Below are positions 33,843 through 47,600 of a stretch of DNA of 64,000 nucleotides, piece after piece. The stretch is from positions 79,983,882 through 80,047,881 of the forward strand of contig NC_057864.1 in NCBI RefSeq assembly GCF_019393635.1, given 5' to 3'. Source of the stretch: Dromiciops gliroides (taxonomy: Eukaryota; Chordata; Mammalia; Microbiotheria; Microbiotheriidae). Position 1 is the first letter of the stretch, and each line of letters begins with the position of its first letter. The notes beneath the pieces are model-generated. The model searched no databases. It worked only from the letters and a program-made list of their open reading frames with translations, and had not been told where the DNA came from. The translations under genes were made by a program, and so were the position numbers.

Positions 33843-34524
33843 TGACCTCTTGGAGAGTTGCCTGAGGCTCAGAGGGATTACAGGACTTGTCCATGATCTC
33901 ATAGCTCATAAATGTCAAAAGAATGTGACCGTAGGTCTTTCTGACTCTAAGTCTACCACTCTACCTACTATATTGTGCCACCTGTCTGTAGCCTAAATCA
34001 ATATATACAGAATATATTGTTGGTTGTATTTTATAGTTTAATTAAAATTCATTTGAACTCATAGCTTTTTTTTTTTTTTTGCTTAACATAGTTTCTTTTA
34101 AAACCTAGGTCTGTGGGCCAGTGCTCATATACATGATGTATCTTTATCCATTTATTGCTATTAAGATAGATTATAACATTAACAGATTGACAGTGTTGTG
34201 AAATGTTAAAGACCCATAGGAAAACCTCTAGCCTGCTGGATGAATCCTTAGGGAAGATGTGGACAAGAAGTGCTTAGAACAAGGAAGTGTGGATGAGTTG
34301 TGATTTGTACTGATGAAATGAGTGCCTATATCAGTGAGATCACTTAATCCATTGAACTATTGGAATAATGAAATATATTACTATTTGATGGAAAATAATA
34401 TAATGAATCTAAATGGTAGACAATCTCCAAATCATTGAATTTAAGAATAAGTTTTTTTTAATTTTCATTTAAATATGTTCATGTCTGGTATTCTGAGAAT
34501 TAGAAAACCTTAGCTAGTAATAAT

Positions 34525-34745
34525 ATCTAGCATTTATATGGTACTTTTAAGTTTACAAAGTGCTTTACATGTTAACTCATTTGATTTTCCTCACGACCCT
34601 ATAAAATATCCACTATTTTTATCTCAGTTTTACAGATGAGGAAACTGATATAGAGGTTAAATTAATTGCCCATGACCACACCACTCCTACATGGCTGAGG
34701 CAAGATTCAAATGCAGATCCTCCCAAGTCCAAGTTCCACATTCCA
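34525..34745 (-). repeat. MIR-like SINE, minus strand
   Basis: 'acaaagtgctttacatgtta' followed by 'tttacagatgaggaaactga' is a typical reversed MIR pattern. Confidence 0.5.
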
Positions 34746-35495
34746 ACCACCTACTTGCCTACACTGTGATCACCCTTCAGAAGAGTTAGAAAGTGACCTA
34801 ACTTCTTCAATCTGCCCCACTCTTTGCTCAATGACCAGAATTTTATCCAGTTCGGTTCAACAGGAATTTATCATATGCTTCCTACTATATGTTTCATTGA
34901 TGTGGTAGGGCCTTGCTCTCTTAACCTGCTTATAGGATCACAACTGTAGATTCAGGATGCTACCACAGAATCATAGAGTTAGAGCTGGAAGTAGTTATTA
35001 AATCTAATCCCTTCATTTTACAGTGAGGCCCAAAGAGGTTAAAGAGACTTGCTCCAGTTCCTACATGTTGAAATTCTTGACTTTCTTTCAAGGTTCAGTT
35101 CAAATGCCACCTATTCCATGAAGTCTTCCCTAATTTCACCTCTATTAGAAATATTTTTTCTTCCTCAGTTTTTTTAGATACCATATCTGACATATATGTA
35201 TAGATATTGATAAATGTAGATAGATTTTAGAGCTATTTCTGCGTGTGTTATATATTTCTCCTGTCAGATGGCAGAGACCTGTCTCATTTATTTTTCTATT
35301 TCTCCCAGCACCTCTCACCATGTCTCACACATAATAGGGGCTTAACAAATACTTGCTGAAACATTTCAGTGCTTGCTGGCTTTTGACTATGTGCTTACTA
35401 TAATATTTAAAAAGAAAAAGCCTTGAAATGCAATTCCTTGGAATTAGGGACTATTTCATTTTTACTCATATGTATTTATTTCAAATATATTTCTT

Positions 35496-35648
35496 TTCTT
35501 TCTTTTTTTTGGGGGGGGCAGGGCAATGAGGGTTAAGTGACTTTCCCAGGGTGATAGCTAGTAAGTATCAAGTGTCTGAATCTGTATTTGAACTCAGGTC
35601 CTCCTGAATCCAGAGCCAGTGCTTTATCCACTGTGCCACCTAGCAGCC
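35496..35648 (-). repeat. tRNA-derived SINE, minus strand
   Basis: A reversed copy with tcaaatatatttct at both sides (about 35481 and 35650). Confidence 0.8.
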
Positions 35649-36146
35649 CCTCAAATATATTTCTAATACATTTATTCATATGTACTCTTAGTGCCTGGCA
35701 AATGATAGATGTTTAATATATATTTGCTTGTTGATTGATTAATTGATTGATAATCCAAGAAGATCCATCTATAATGTAACTCAGCCTCATAAGTTTTAAA
35801 GCTACTGTTTGTCAGGTTCAGTTGGAAGGAAGGAAAACGATGCTCTGCTCTTTGCCAGTTTGGATGTTGCTTCTTTGACACGTTCCCCACAGTCTGCCAG
35901 AGCCATTTACCATCTCAGAACAATTTGTTCACTTCACTCAGAAATTACAAGTGTGTTTTGTCCAATAAATCTAAATATATTTTGTAGTAGTCATTTTTCT
36001 TAATGGAAGTGTTTTCCAGATGTTGCCCAAGTCTAGTCATCTGGGCTCCCTTCCAATAAATGTGGAAAGTTTGTTTTCATAGGTTGTCACTGTTGCTTTG
36101 GTCTAACCTTTGGACTAATTGGTTCATCCCAATATGTTTTCACCAA

Positions 36147-36155
36147 TATATAAAG
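36147..36155 (+). promoter_or_regulatory. Candidate PRG4 TATA box
   Basis: TATATAAAG lies about 40 bp before a consensus donor CCG|GTAAGT (36194/36195). Transcription would start near 36177, giving a very short non-coding first exon. Nothing else near the first coding exon looks more promoter-like. Confidence 0.55.
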
Positions 36156-36174
36156 CATCCAGGACATCAGAGAT

Positions 36175-36194
36175 ACACACATGTCCCTTGGCCG
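36175..36194 (+). other. PRG4: Inferred non-coding first exon of PRG4
   Basis: It lies just after the TATA box and ends at a strong donor (gtaagt at 36195). The matching acceptor is ttttcacag at 36889-36897. It contains an ATG at 36181 that would open a 9-codon upstream frame ending in the next exon. The start is estimated; transcript data are absent. Confidence 0.45.
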
Positions 36195-36897
36195 GTAAGT
36201 CAAGAAATCATTTTGCTTTCTGATTGAGTTCTGATCTTTCAGCTCAGAAAGGAGATGCTTTATTGAAGGCTTTTGGATATTTTTTACATGATAGTAGTTT
36301 AGAAGTTTAGTTTTTTAGAGAACCATTTTTGTGGTGTTCACCTCTTGAAGGGTTTTAAAAAATACTAAAATAGAGTATTAATTTGGAATGGTGGAATCCT
36401 CTGTATTTATTGTATTACATCTTCTTACAATCACTTATTAATTTTTATCCAGTGACACTATTTAATAATGCTTAAGAGTATTTTAAAATTTAAGTCTGGA
36501 GCCACTCTAGTAACAAAATGAAATATTTATTTGGAAATTATTGAGGACAGGTTAAATTGAGATTGCAATTTAGGATTTTTATATTTGTTATTTGCAGAGA
36601 ACAGTAGCAGATTTAAACTGATCATTTTGATGATAGCCTCATAATGATAATAGCTTGACAATAATGTTGTTTTATTCTGTTTAACCTAAGAACACTAGAC
36701 TAATTATAGTAAAATGTTATAAAATTAGACAAGGTCATCTCCTCCAGAAAAAAAAATAATTTTAAATGTCTATGGTGACATATCTAAAGAGCTTTACAGT
36801 GAAATGGCTTTTTAAAAATGACTGGTCATCACCTCAGAAGTAGGTTAATGTGGTTCTTCAAGCTAGCCATTTAATACATTGATATTGCTTTTCACAG

Positions 36898-36991
36898 AAG
36901 ACTCAATACCTGAAAACAGCCATGGAGTGGAAAATGCTTCCTGCTCACCTGTTGATGTTTTGTCTTTTCTTGATTCAAGTTTCTTCTCAAG
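36898..36991 (+). CDS. PRG4: PRG4 exon with start codon and signal peptide
   Basis: The acceptor is at 36896-36897. After a 24-base 5' UTR, ATG at 36922 begins [20 protein letters not shown], a signal peptide ending near SSQ. The donor GT is at 36992. 70 coding bases, phase 1. No other ATG gives a secretion signal. Confidence 0.93.
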
Positions 36992-37308
36992 GTACCTTAA
37001 CCAACAAAATTTTAAAACCGCGCTTCCTTCTTGGCCCGAATCATCATATGGGGGTTTCCACTTAAGAACTATTGCATAGTTTTCTACCATCAATATTGTG
37101 AAAACAAAATTTGCCATTTAAAAAAATGGTCTTTTTTGAGTTTTAACACACTATAAACCCTCAGAACCATGTAAAAAGAATATACAAGCTTATGTTTATG
37201 GGAGAGGAGAGGAGGAAAGAGGTGCTCCCTTTTTCTCTATATGTGAAGTGAATATCTTTATCATGGTTTTTTTTTTTCCTCAAGAAAACATTTCAAGATA
37301 TTTTATCC

Positions 37309-37372
<64 letters not shown>

Positions 37373-38569
37373 TAAGAGGCTGTGTGGTATATTAGACAGA
37401 TGACAGGATTCAGAATCAAGAATGACTGGATTCAAGTCTAATCTGCCACACAAATAACTTTTGCATGCTTCAGGCAATTCCCTAAGATTGTAGGTAAGAA
37501 ACCAACCTGTATAAGTGGAGTGGGTTTCCATGCCAGAACTTTGCCATACTATGAAATCATAGATGTGTAAAACTCCCACCAAAGAAAAGGGGGGAAAAAG
37601 AAAAAAAGAAAAAGCAAGGGATAAGGTTATTTAAGGACTAAATTAAATCAACCCTTCTTCCCTACCCTGTGGGTTAAAAAACATAGCCCTACCAAACAAA
37701 CCCCTACCAACTAGGAAGAAATGGTTTGCGACCACAAGAAATGTCACTGAATCAATCGATTAAATAATTGAAAAATTAAGTTAACTATTTTTGGCCAACA
37801 TAATGGCAAAAAAAAAGTTTGACTGATCTTTTCCTCGAATGAACTAAGCTGACTCATTGTTTTGCCATCAGGTAGACCTGGTCCCAGTGTGGGAAAGTGT
37901 TATGAATGATCACTCTTGTTCTAATGAGATAGCATTGTTTAAAAAAAAATTATAACAGACACTCTAGCTAGAAAGAATCTCAAAGATCATCAAGCCCAAC
38001 CTCTTCATTTTATAGATGAGGAAACTGAGGCTCAGTGAGGTTAAATGATTTACCCAGTATAGTAAGTTATAGAAATAGATTTTGAACCCAAGTTATCAGA
38101 TTACAAATCCAATGTCCTCAATTTTGTTGAGCTGAATCTGTATCTGCATGCTTTTTGGATGGAGGGTTCTAGATCTAGGGTTGCACACCTTTTCTCATCC
38201 ATCTGTAATTTATAGTTCTAGAGAGTTGTGTGGGGCATTGAAAGATTAAGTGACTTGCCCTGAAATCCTCAAACCTCAAATGTCTGACTCCTAGCATACG
38301 TAGCACTTTGTCTATTTTGCCATATTTCCTCTGATGTGGATAAATATTATGTACTATATTTGGTGTATGGAACACATATCTTAATGTATACATAGATTGG
38401 GTCTGCATTAACAAAAAGGTTCATGTTTATGATTTGTTTTTATTAGATTCTTAAAACTACCAGACTTTTGGGAGTTGATTTTTTCCCCCAAGGTGAACAA
38501 TCTCAGGAAAAAAAATGAGATTGGAAATAATGTAGTGAAATTAAATTCTTAATGTTGAAATGTTATGTA

Positions 38570-38612
<43 letters not shown>

Positions 38613-41600
38613 CTGAATCCTGATTGTCGAAATGGGAATGCAGACTACTGTGCTAGATATTGTCACAATGATGTTCTTAGACTGATGAAAGCAGATATGA
38701 AATACTAAAAATGTCAAGCTGAGCAGGTCAGTGTAGGTGAACCTTTCTGTGCCATGAAAATAAAATGAGAAGGCTCTCAACTCGTGACAACTTAATACTA
38801 ATTTTCACATACATTTAAAATATAGTAAATGCTTCCTTCCTTTACTGTACTTTATTTCCAATGATTAAACTAAAAAAAAACCTTGATGTGATTAATCAAT
38901 GATAACATAAAAAGGTAGGACACAGATTTCCTTTGTGAGAATTGTAACTTGCCTACTAAGCTAATTTTGTACCTGTTTCAAAGATCTACCCCCTCACAAA
39001 TTTGTATGAATCACTTGATTTTGTCCTGTCTGCTGCTCTCTTGCCATCTTTTCAAATTACCTATGTACACACATTTGCCTAAGAGGTTGAAAGTCATCCT
39101 AATCTTTGGTGTGATGTTTGTGGGTTTTGCTATTGGTGTTCTGGGTTGCTACCTTGAGTCTTTTTCAGTATGTTTGAGTCTCCCTCTACAGATCAAGGAT
39201 AATTTTTTTTTTCCCTAGCAGATAAAAGTGACTGTTGCATAACCTTGGCTGTGTGTCTCAAGGAGATTAAGAGGTTTTTCTCCTGTTTGCTGCTTGATCA
39301 TTGGAAGACAATTGTGCTTATGTTTTGTGGTTATGTTGCCTTGTGTAGTTCTATTTGTTATGTTTATTCTCATGTAAACTATACTTGTTGGAATTTGACT
39401 ATTCCTCATTCACTCGATCTCTGAGTGTGAACAATTGACTTCCTGGAACCTTAAAGAAAATTGTTCCTCAGCCCAAACCCGTTTTTTTGTAGGACTTGCT
39501 GGGGGAGGGCCTGCTGACACAGGCAGCAAATATTTACATGGGAACCAAAAAATGCCCCTTTCCAGTCCTGATATTGAAACTGACATTGGTCTTAATGACT
39601 GGAATAAAACCCCATAAATTCCTTTTTTATGCAAAACTATTGAAATGCCTAATAAATTTATTCTCTCATTCCTAAGAATATAACTACCTTCCTCCATATA
39701 TTGGGATCCTTGAAAGTGATATCATTGTCAGACAATGGAATAGCAACTATAAACTTTTTCTACCAAATATTTTCCTCTTTCAATCCAATGGGCACACAGC
39801 AAAATCTGCCCATTCCCCTCTCCTCCCCGCCTTTTTTTTGCCATTCGATGTTTCCCTTGGTATCAAATCAGCTGGTTGGTCATGTTTACACTAGTATTGT
39901 ATAATTTTAGATTTACCAAGCTGTGCAGGGAGATGTGGGGAAGGGTATACTAGAGATGTCGCCTGCAACTGTGATTATAACTGTCAATACTACATGGAGT
40001 GCTGTCCTGATTACAAGAAAGTCTGCACTGTGGGTAAGTCCATAAGCCCAACAGGCCCTCTGGAAAGAAGCACTGTTTCCTGAGATCCCTCCCTGTGGTC
40101 CCAGTCCCCTTGTTATTTTTGAACGGGCTTCTGTGTTTCATTTCATTGTTCTATGTCTTTCCCTCCCCTTGCATAAATGTTGCATTGTTGTATCTGAAAA
40201 TAGAACCAAAGCCTTTGGTTAGTTACTCAGACAAAAAAAAAATACCTGACTCATATAGAGTCTTTATATTTATTTATTTATTTATTTTTGCTGGGCAATG
40301 AGGGTTAAGTGACTTGCCCAGGGTCACACAGCTAGTAAGTGTCAAGTGTCTGAGGCTGGATTTGAACTCAGGTCCTCCTGAATCCAAGGCCAGTGCTTTA
40401 TCCACTGTGCCACCTAGCTGCCCCTCATATAGAGTCTTATGAAGTTAACATCGCACCCTCCTCTTTCCCCAAAGTTCTGTTCTAGATGCGGATAGGAAAG
40501 TGCATATAGCTATACTTTGCTTTGTTTCATATGCAAAAGTTCCTATTGATAGTCATTTTTGAAAATTTAGAATGTTTCACAAGTAAAGTATATATTATTC
40601 AAATGTTTAATATTAGCTATCAGGTTCCTAAAGAACATTAAACTATAAACAAGATGGTACCCAAGGTGGAACCTCGATTAAAGTTGAGATCTCAAAAGTA
40701 ATTAGGTTGGAAGCCAATAGCAGGTAATATTGTTCCAACTCAAAACCAAATTTAAACTATTTTGGCTTTAACACAAAATTAATTTCATATTCAATATAGG
40801 GAAAATCACCATTGTAACTTTTTTGTTTGTTTGTTTTGATTTTTTGCGGGGCAATGAGGGTTAAGTGACTTGCCCAGGGTCACACAGCTAGTAAGCGTCA
40901 AGTGTCTGAGGTCACATTTGAACTCAGGTTCTCCTGAATCCAGGGCCAGTGCTTTATCCACTGTGCCACCTAACTGCCCCTGTAACTTGTTAAAGTTACA
41001 CTTGGTTTAGAACTTAGATTAAAATGCTTTAAGTTTTAAAATGTAATGTTAGCTGATTTATTATATTTTTATTTTGTTAAATATTTTACAATTACATTTT
41101 AATCTAATACAGGCTGCGCTTAGGAGTTTGGTGGGCCACATGTGGCCCTGCAGCCACATTTCTGAAACCTCTGTCCTACAATACAGGCATTCTTGATTTA
41201 TAAAACACTTGACAACATCCTTTACATACCAACAGGTGGTCTAAGTCACACCAGAAACAGAATGAGACTCCCCTAGAGTCTCCAGGGAGTGGAAAGGTAT
41301 TCATTTTTCCAATGTCCTTTATGTAGTTATCACTATGGCCATTAAGAGAATGGACAGATGAGATGGAGGAGACACATTTCTGGTGCTTCCTGAGTCACCT
41401 AAGCAGAACTTTCCATAAGAACAATGGTATTCATAGTGGTAATGTTCCCAGGACAGTTCCCAATTATCTATTTGAGCCATTATGTCTCTGAACTATGGAA
41501 TTACTTATGGATTCAAGTGATAATATTAAATGCTATGGTATTTCACAGAATCATAAAATTTTAGATTTAAAGCTGAAATGGTCCTCAGAAGCCATCTTAT

Positions 41601-44600
41601 TTTATAGATGAGGAAATTGAATCTTAGAGAAGTAAAGTGACTTGCCTAAGGTCATTGTTTGTCCTTCCTTCTGGAAGAGGACCAGTGACATCAGGAAGGT
41701 GATGTCTTGACTTGCAATTGAATTGGATTTAAGTGAGGCTGGGCTGTGTAAAGTCATCAGTCTCACTCTCTCCTCCAAGGTCATCTGAGTCCAGTGGCAA
41801 GATATAGGTCAAGACAACTGGAGATGACCCCAGATGTAGTGAGAGACCTTGGCTTTTTTAAACTAAAGCCTTTCCCAGGTCTCAATTTGTCTGAGGCAAT
41901 ACTCATTCAGAGATTTAAAGGAAGGTAAGAAATGAGGGAAAAGATGGCCTAGTTTGTCTATTATTTTTTAAAAAATCAGATTGGGAGGGGAAGACCCTAA
42001 GGTTTCTGGCCAACGTAGAAATAATTGCCTAAGGTCACACAGGTGGTAAATAGCAGAAACTGAATGAGCCATTCCTCTTTCCATTATACAAAATGGTTTC
42101 TTCCAACACAAATTATATAGACTTTTGTGGGCTAGCCTGGGAACTTAACCACCATTCATAAAACATTGCTTCTTTGGGAAAAATGCTTTCAGAAGTTCCA
42201 AATAAGAAATATCTTAGTTCACTCTAGAATACAACCTGTCTACAAATTGTAGGATGCCTCTGTGTGGCACAATATAAATAAAATTTCATATCTATCTATT
42301 GATCTATACACTCACACACAAATATACACATATCTAGGTATAATTTTGATTTTTTTACATTTTGCTCTGGGTAGAGCTTTCCTGTAAAGGCCGTTGCTTT
42401 GAGTCATTCGCCAGAGGGAGAGAATGTGACTGTGATTCTGCCTGTAAGAAGTATGGCAAATGCTGTCCGGATTATGAGGCCTTCTGTGAAGAAAGTAAGT
42501 GTTTATCATCATTCCAGCCAAAGCTTCCTTCAACATTTATTCACCTTTCCATCTACTTGTATACTGGATTTTTAGCCTGGCTATGATCATTAATCAATTA
42601 CCTCAGCCATTATCTAAAACCGATCACTTCAAGGCCATAATTTGACCCAACTTGATCCTATTCAGTGGGAATTCTCTTTTACAAAGATAAATTTGAAGAG
42701 AAAAATCATCTTCTATATTATAGTAATAGTATGCTATCAGTATGTTACTTCATCAGAATATCATATAAATAGTATACTAATGATAGTATACATGAAATAG
42801 TTTTCTGTACTAATGAAATAACAGGTCCAGTCCCTGCCCGTAATCCACTAAGGGCTTTTTTTTTTAGGAAGGAAGAATAACAACAATAACAAAAACTAGA
42901 AATACCTGATTATATCTCTTGCCAAGCTATTACTAGCTAAATCCCTTTTGCAAAAACAAGATAGTTTTGGGAGGTGAATAAAAAACACTTATATAATCTT
43001 ATCAGGTTTTTCCCCTAAACATTCTTGAAACACCTGATAAGGGTCCTCTGGATTCTTTGGAGGAGAGGAGAAAGATAGGGAAACTGCTAAGGCAGCAGAG
43101 TCCATGGAGAGCTATTCGCTGCTCAGTGCTTTAATTGGAGCATATCCCCAAAATGATGGAGGCAACACCCTCCTGATTAAACACTTTAGCTCAGAGCCCA
43201 TGCGGCTATCAGAAGAACAGAGGGTGAGTAAGACAACCTCACTCAGAGCATTAGCATTTGTTTTGGCTGTCATACAAGACGAGGAGAGGGAGGGGAGAAT
43301 GGTGGCGGGGGTAATGAGGGGGTGGGGAGAAATAAGACATCGAAGAGAAAATTATCTTATCAATATACATTTTTTTTGGTCCATACCTGTGATTTGGGAG
43401 GTGGGGGGGGCGGTGTCAGGGAACTCTCAGTGTGGAAAATTATCTACTAAAGACGATGGGCAACTCATATTTAAAATCATAGTAGAGGGTTGCTTTAAGG
43501 CCCTATGAGGGTTAGTGATTATTCCATGATTGCCCAGCTAATGTATGTGAAAAGCAAGACTGGAACCCAGACCTTCCTGTCTCCAAAGCCAGCCCTCTAT
43601 CTGCTGTGCCATGCTGTCAAATGTTTGGCCCAGTCACTTTTGTTCAAGGCAGAATACAATGTAGAAGGAGAAATGGTTAATGTTCTCAGTTGCCTGGCCT
43701 GTAGGTCTCATAGAAGTATGCGATGTCCTAACTAAAGAGAAGAATATGTGCATGTGTATGGAAGGGAGCAGGGGATGTGAGAGTGGGGTTGACATCAACT
43801 TGGGAAAATACAGTTGTCTGATAATAGAGAATGATTCCTGAGTTGTGACAGGGTTGCTAAAAAACACTGCCAGGAAGAATCTCTTCAAGAGGAAACAAAG
43901 AAAAGGGTAAAAGTATATTCATGAAATCTCTTGGTATCAAATACCATTAAAACCAACATTTCTGTAGGGCCCCCATATTTGCAAGCTTCAGTCAATAGCA
44001 TGCTCATTTCAAGTAATGTTAGTTACAATGGAAATATAATACAACCGCAGAATTTGGACAGCCATTTGTTCATCTTAGAAGTCTCTGACCCATAGCTAAT
44101 GTTACTTTCTTTTTTTTTTCATCATCATTAGGAGAAGAGTCTTGTAGCATAGTGTTTGGATCCAGTTATCACGCTAATAAAGTAATTTAGAAAGGTGGTT
44201 GTACTTACAGTTCTTTAAAAAGAAAGAAATTGTAAGCAGATACTGATTTCTCTTAAATACTTCTCTGCTCAGATGGCTCTCTGGCCATGTTTCTGACAAA
44301 TGTTATTACTGGCATTTCTAAAGTGGTCTCTTGCAGAGACTGTTGTAACTTAGCTTTGAATGGCTGTTTGTTGATGGAAGCAGTGGTGTTTCATAATGCA
44401 GATCAGGGCTTCTTAAACTTTTTCCACTCGTGACCCCTTTTTGCCGGAGAAATTTTTACTCGACCCTGGGTATATAGGTATGTAAAATAAGCATACAAAT
44501 CAAACGTTTACTACCAACCTTTCCCCAACTCCCACATTCAGCTATGTGACCCACATCAAAGAAGCTTTGTTGCAGACTCTTCTTGCTACAGAATCCCAAT

Positions 44601-47600
44601 TTTCCTCTTCTTTTTCACTATTTGTCACTTTTCCTAATTACCCATGTTTCCTATTTTCACCAGAGTCTTGTTGGCTGGGTTAAAAAAAAATAGCAGAAAA
44701 AATATTATTATGCATCCTTTCTAGACAGCTTGGAATCCCACCACCCCTTTATTGTGAGGAAGGGGCAGAAGGGTGATGTTCATGGGACTAAAGGATTTAG
44801 TGTTGGAAGCAATTTTACAGGTCGTGTACATTGTGTGAGGCATGACAAACTCAGAAATGGGAATGCCATCCAATCCAATCTCTTCACTGAGCAGGTGGGA
44901 GAACCAAGGCTCATCCAGGTTAAGCGACTTATTCTAGCTCTTACAGTTAGGTGATGACTTAGTGAAAACAAGGATACTTATTTCTTAACTCAACAGTGTT
45001 CTTCTCACCAATTTAGTTAGGATCATAGATTCAAATTCGGAAGGGACCTTAAGAATCCCTCTAGACCAATCCTCTAATTCTACAAAAGAATAAACTGAGG
45101 CTCAGTGAAGTGACTCATCCAGAGCCACATAGATAAAAAAGGATGTGTCAGAGCTGGGATTTAAATTCAGGTCTTGAGACTGTCAAGTTCATGGCTCTAT
45201 GTCATCAGATCATAGCAGTGATTTAGAACAACCACATTTTTTTTTAGAGCAACCATCTTTAGAAGTGGCCAAGTTACTAATCTTTGCAGACTACATGCTC
45301 AGAAATCCATACAGACTTATTTTTAAAAACATTTGTTTTGATAATTAGATATATTCTTAGTTAAGGGTGAAAGGTGTATTCAAAATGAAAAGGAACCCAA
45401 GTATAGTTAGGTTGACTCTTAATGGTTACATAGTTTTGACAGTTGTATGGATTGTGAGATTGGCACTAACTGATTGATCTTGTTTGACCTCAGTACATAA
45501 TCCAACAACACCACCGCCATCTCCAAAGACTCCACGGCCATCTCCAGAAGCTCCTCAAACCGTCAAAACAACAACTAAACGTTCCCCGAAAACTCCTGTG
45601 AAGAGGGCCCCTAACAAAGTGGTACAATCAGAGGAAATAACAGAAGGTAGGAAGAAGATGACTGTGACAAAAGGAAGTTTTTCCTGAGTGAATATATGAT
45701 ATATGCAGATGGGGGACTGGTGTTAGCACTCTATCATGGGACTGTGAAAAGTTAGGAATATCAGACACGTAAAAGATGGGTTAAATTGTATGAAAAAATA
45801 GCTACTTATGTAGCATTTAAGGTTTGAGAAGCATTTTGCAAATATCTTGCTTAATCCTCACAAAACTCCTATGAGGTACGTGTTAATCATTCCCATTTTA
45901 CAGAAGAGGAAACTGAGGAAGACAGTAGTAACATGACTTGCTGAGGGTCACAAAGCTTGCCAGTGTCTGAAGTAGGACTTAAACTCAGTTCTAACACTCT
46001 TCCTACCAAGCCACCTAGTTTAGAGCCATCTCCATTTAAAATGAACAACACGAAGTTGCCTTTCTTTAAAGTACAGGTAAGGCAGATGCACAATCATCGA
46101 TCTCTTTGGTTTCCCAAAGCCTAGATTGAAAATAGGTATAAATCAACATAAGCTCCACTCAGGCCTGCTTTGAGTTTGGCTTCTAAGAATGTTGTTCTTT
46201 TGAAGAGTACTGGCAAGCTTGGGACGGGGGAGAGAAATTGGTCCAACCAATATCAGTGTGATGCTCTTCTTACATGATGCTGAAGCACATCCTATCATGT
46301 GCAAGGGAATCCTTGATGATACTCTTTACTCAAACCAATGCAAGAAATAGACATTTTCTGATCAGTAAAAGGTCCAACTCCATTCTTATTTTATTTGAAC
46401 TGGATGGACTACTGTGGAAAAGTTACAGTTCACACAACCCACTTCTTTATTTGATTACAGAACATTCTGTTTCTGAAAATCAGGAATCCTCCTCTTCCTC
46501 TTCTTCCTCTTCAACTGTTCGGAAAACCAAGTCTTCTAAAAATTCAGCTGCTAATACAGCACCCAAGAAGAAACCCAAAGGTTTGAGCATTGATACACAT
46601 CAAATGCTATATCAATGCTAAATTAAGATTTTATAACTTGAAAATATTGGGTAGAGGCAGTATGATTTGGTGATTTGTTTTCTAAAAATTGGGGAACAAT
46701 AACCATTTAATACTGTTTCAGAAGATACTGAATGAAGATTTCTAGAAGTTTTCTTGTACTCTAAATATAGTATGCTTGAATAAAATTAGAAAACATTAGG
46801 CCAAGACAAGGATCTTATAGGGAACTAATGACTAACCTCTTATAGGAAATTAACAAAAACAATGAATTTTCTAATCCAATTCAACCCAATCCTTAATGTT
46901 TACCGTGTACAAGGCATTGGAGATACAAGAACAAAACAAAAAAATAGTTCCTGTCCTCAGGACACTTATATATTACACACACATATAAATACATATATAT
47001 ACATTTTTTTTTAATTTATTTTTAAGTGAGGCAATTGGGGTTAAGTGACTTGCCCAAGGTCACACAGCTAGTAAGTGTTAAGTGTCTGAGGCTGGATTTG
47101 AACTCAGGTACTCCTGAATTCAGGGCCGGTGCTCTATCCACTTCGCCACCTAGCTGCCCCCATTTTTTAGCTATTAAATTTAAAACTTCACTAAATCTTT
47201 TGGGATACTGTGTATATGTATATGTGTACATATATGCACATATATACACACAGATATGTATATACATACATATATACATTTACTTACATGGATTACCTAT
47301 ATATATATGAGAATACACACATACAATTATGTCCTAATTAGTGTGAATAATGAATCCCCTGAAATGGTTACATGCATTCAAATTTGCACTATTCAAAGTA
47401 CTGGTAATGGTACCAGTCCAATGGAAATATGGAAATCTACAGTGTGAATTCAAATAATGCAACTACTTGAGGAAATTCATTATTTGCACTAATTGGGACA
47501 TAGCTCTGTGTGTGTGTGAGTATGTGAGTGTATGATTGTGTAATTGGAGAGAGGAGAGAGCACAAACAACTAGGGTTCAGGAAAGGATCCTTTAGGAGGT

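Noticed and set aside
1..36000. Exons of the upstream neighbour gene (HMCN1 in other mammals)
   Set aside because: No immunoglobulin, EGF-like or fibulin-type exon could be read. The region looks purely intergenic.
38949..39218. 89-codon plus-strand frame with hydrophobic residues in a PRG4 intron
   Set aside because: No homology, not flanked by splice sites in a matching phase, AT-rich intron sequence.
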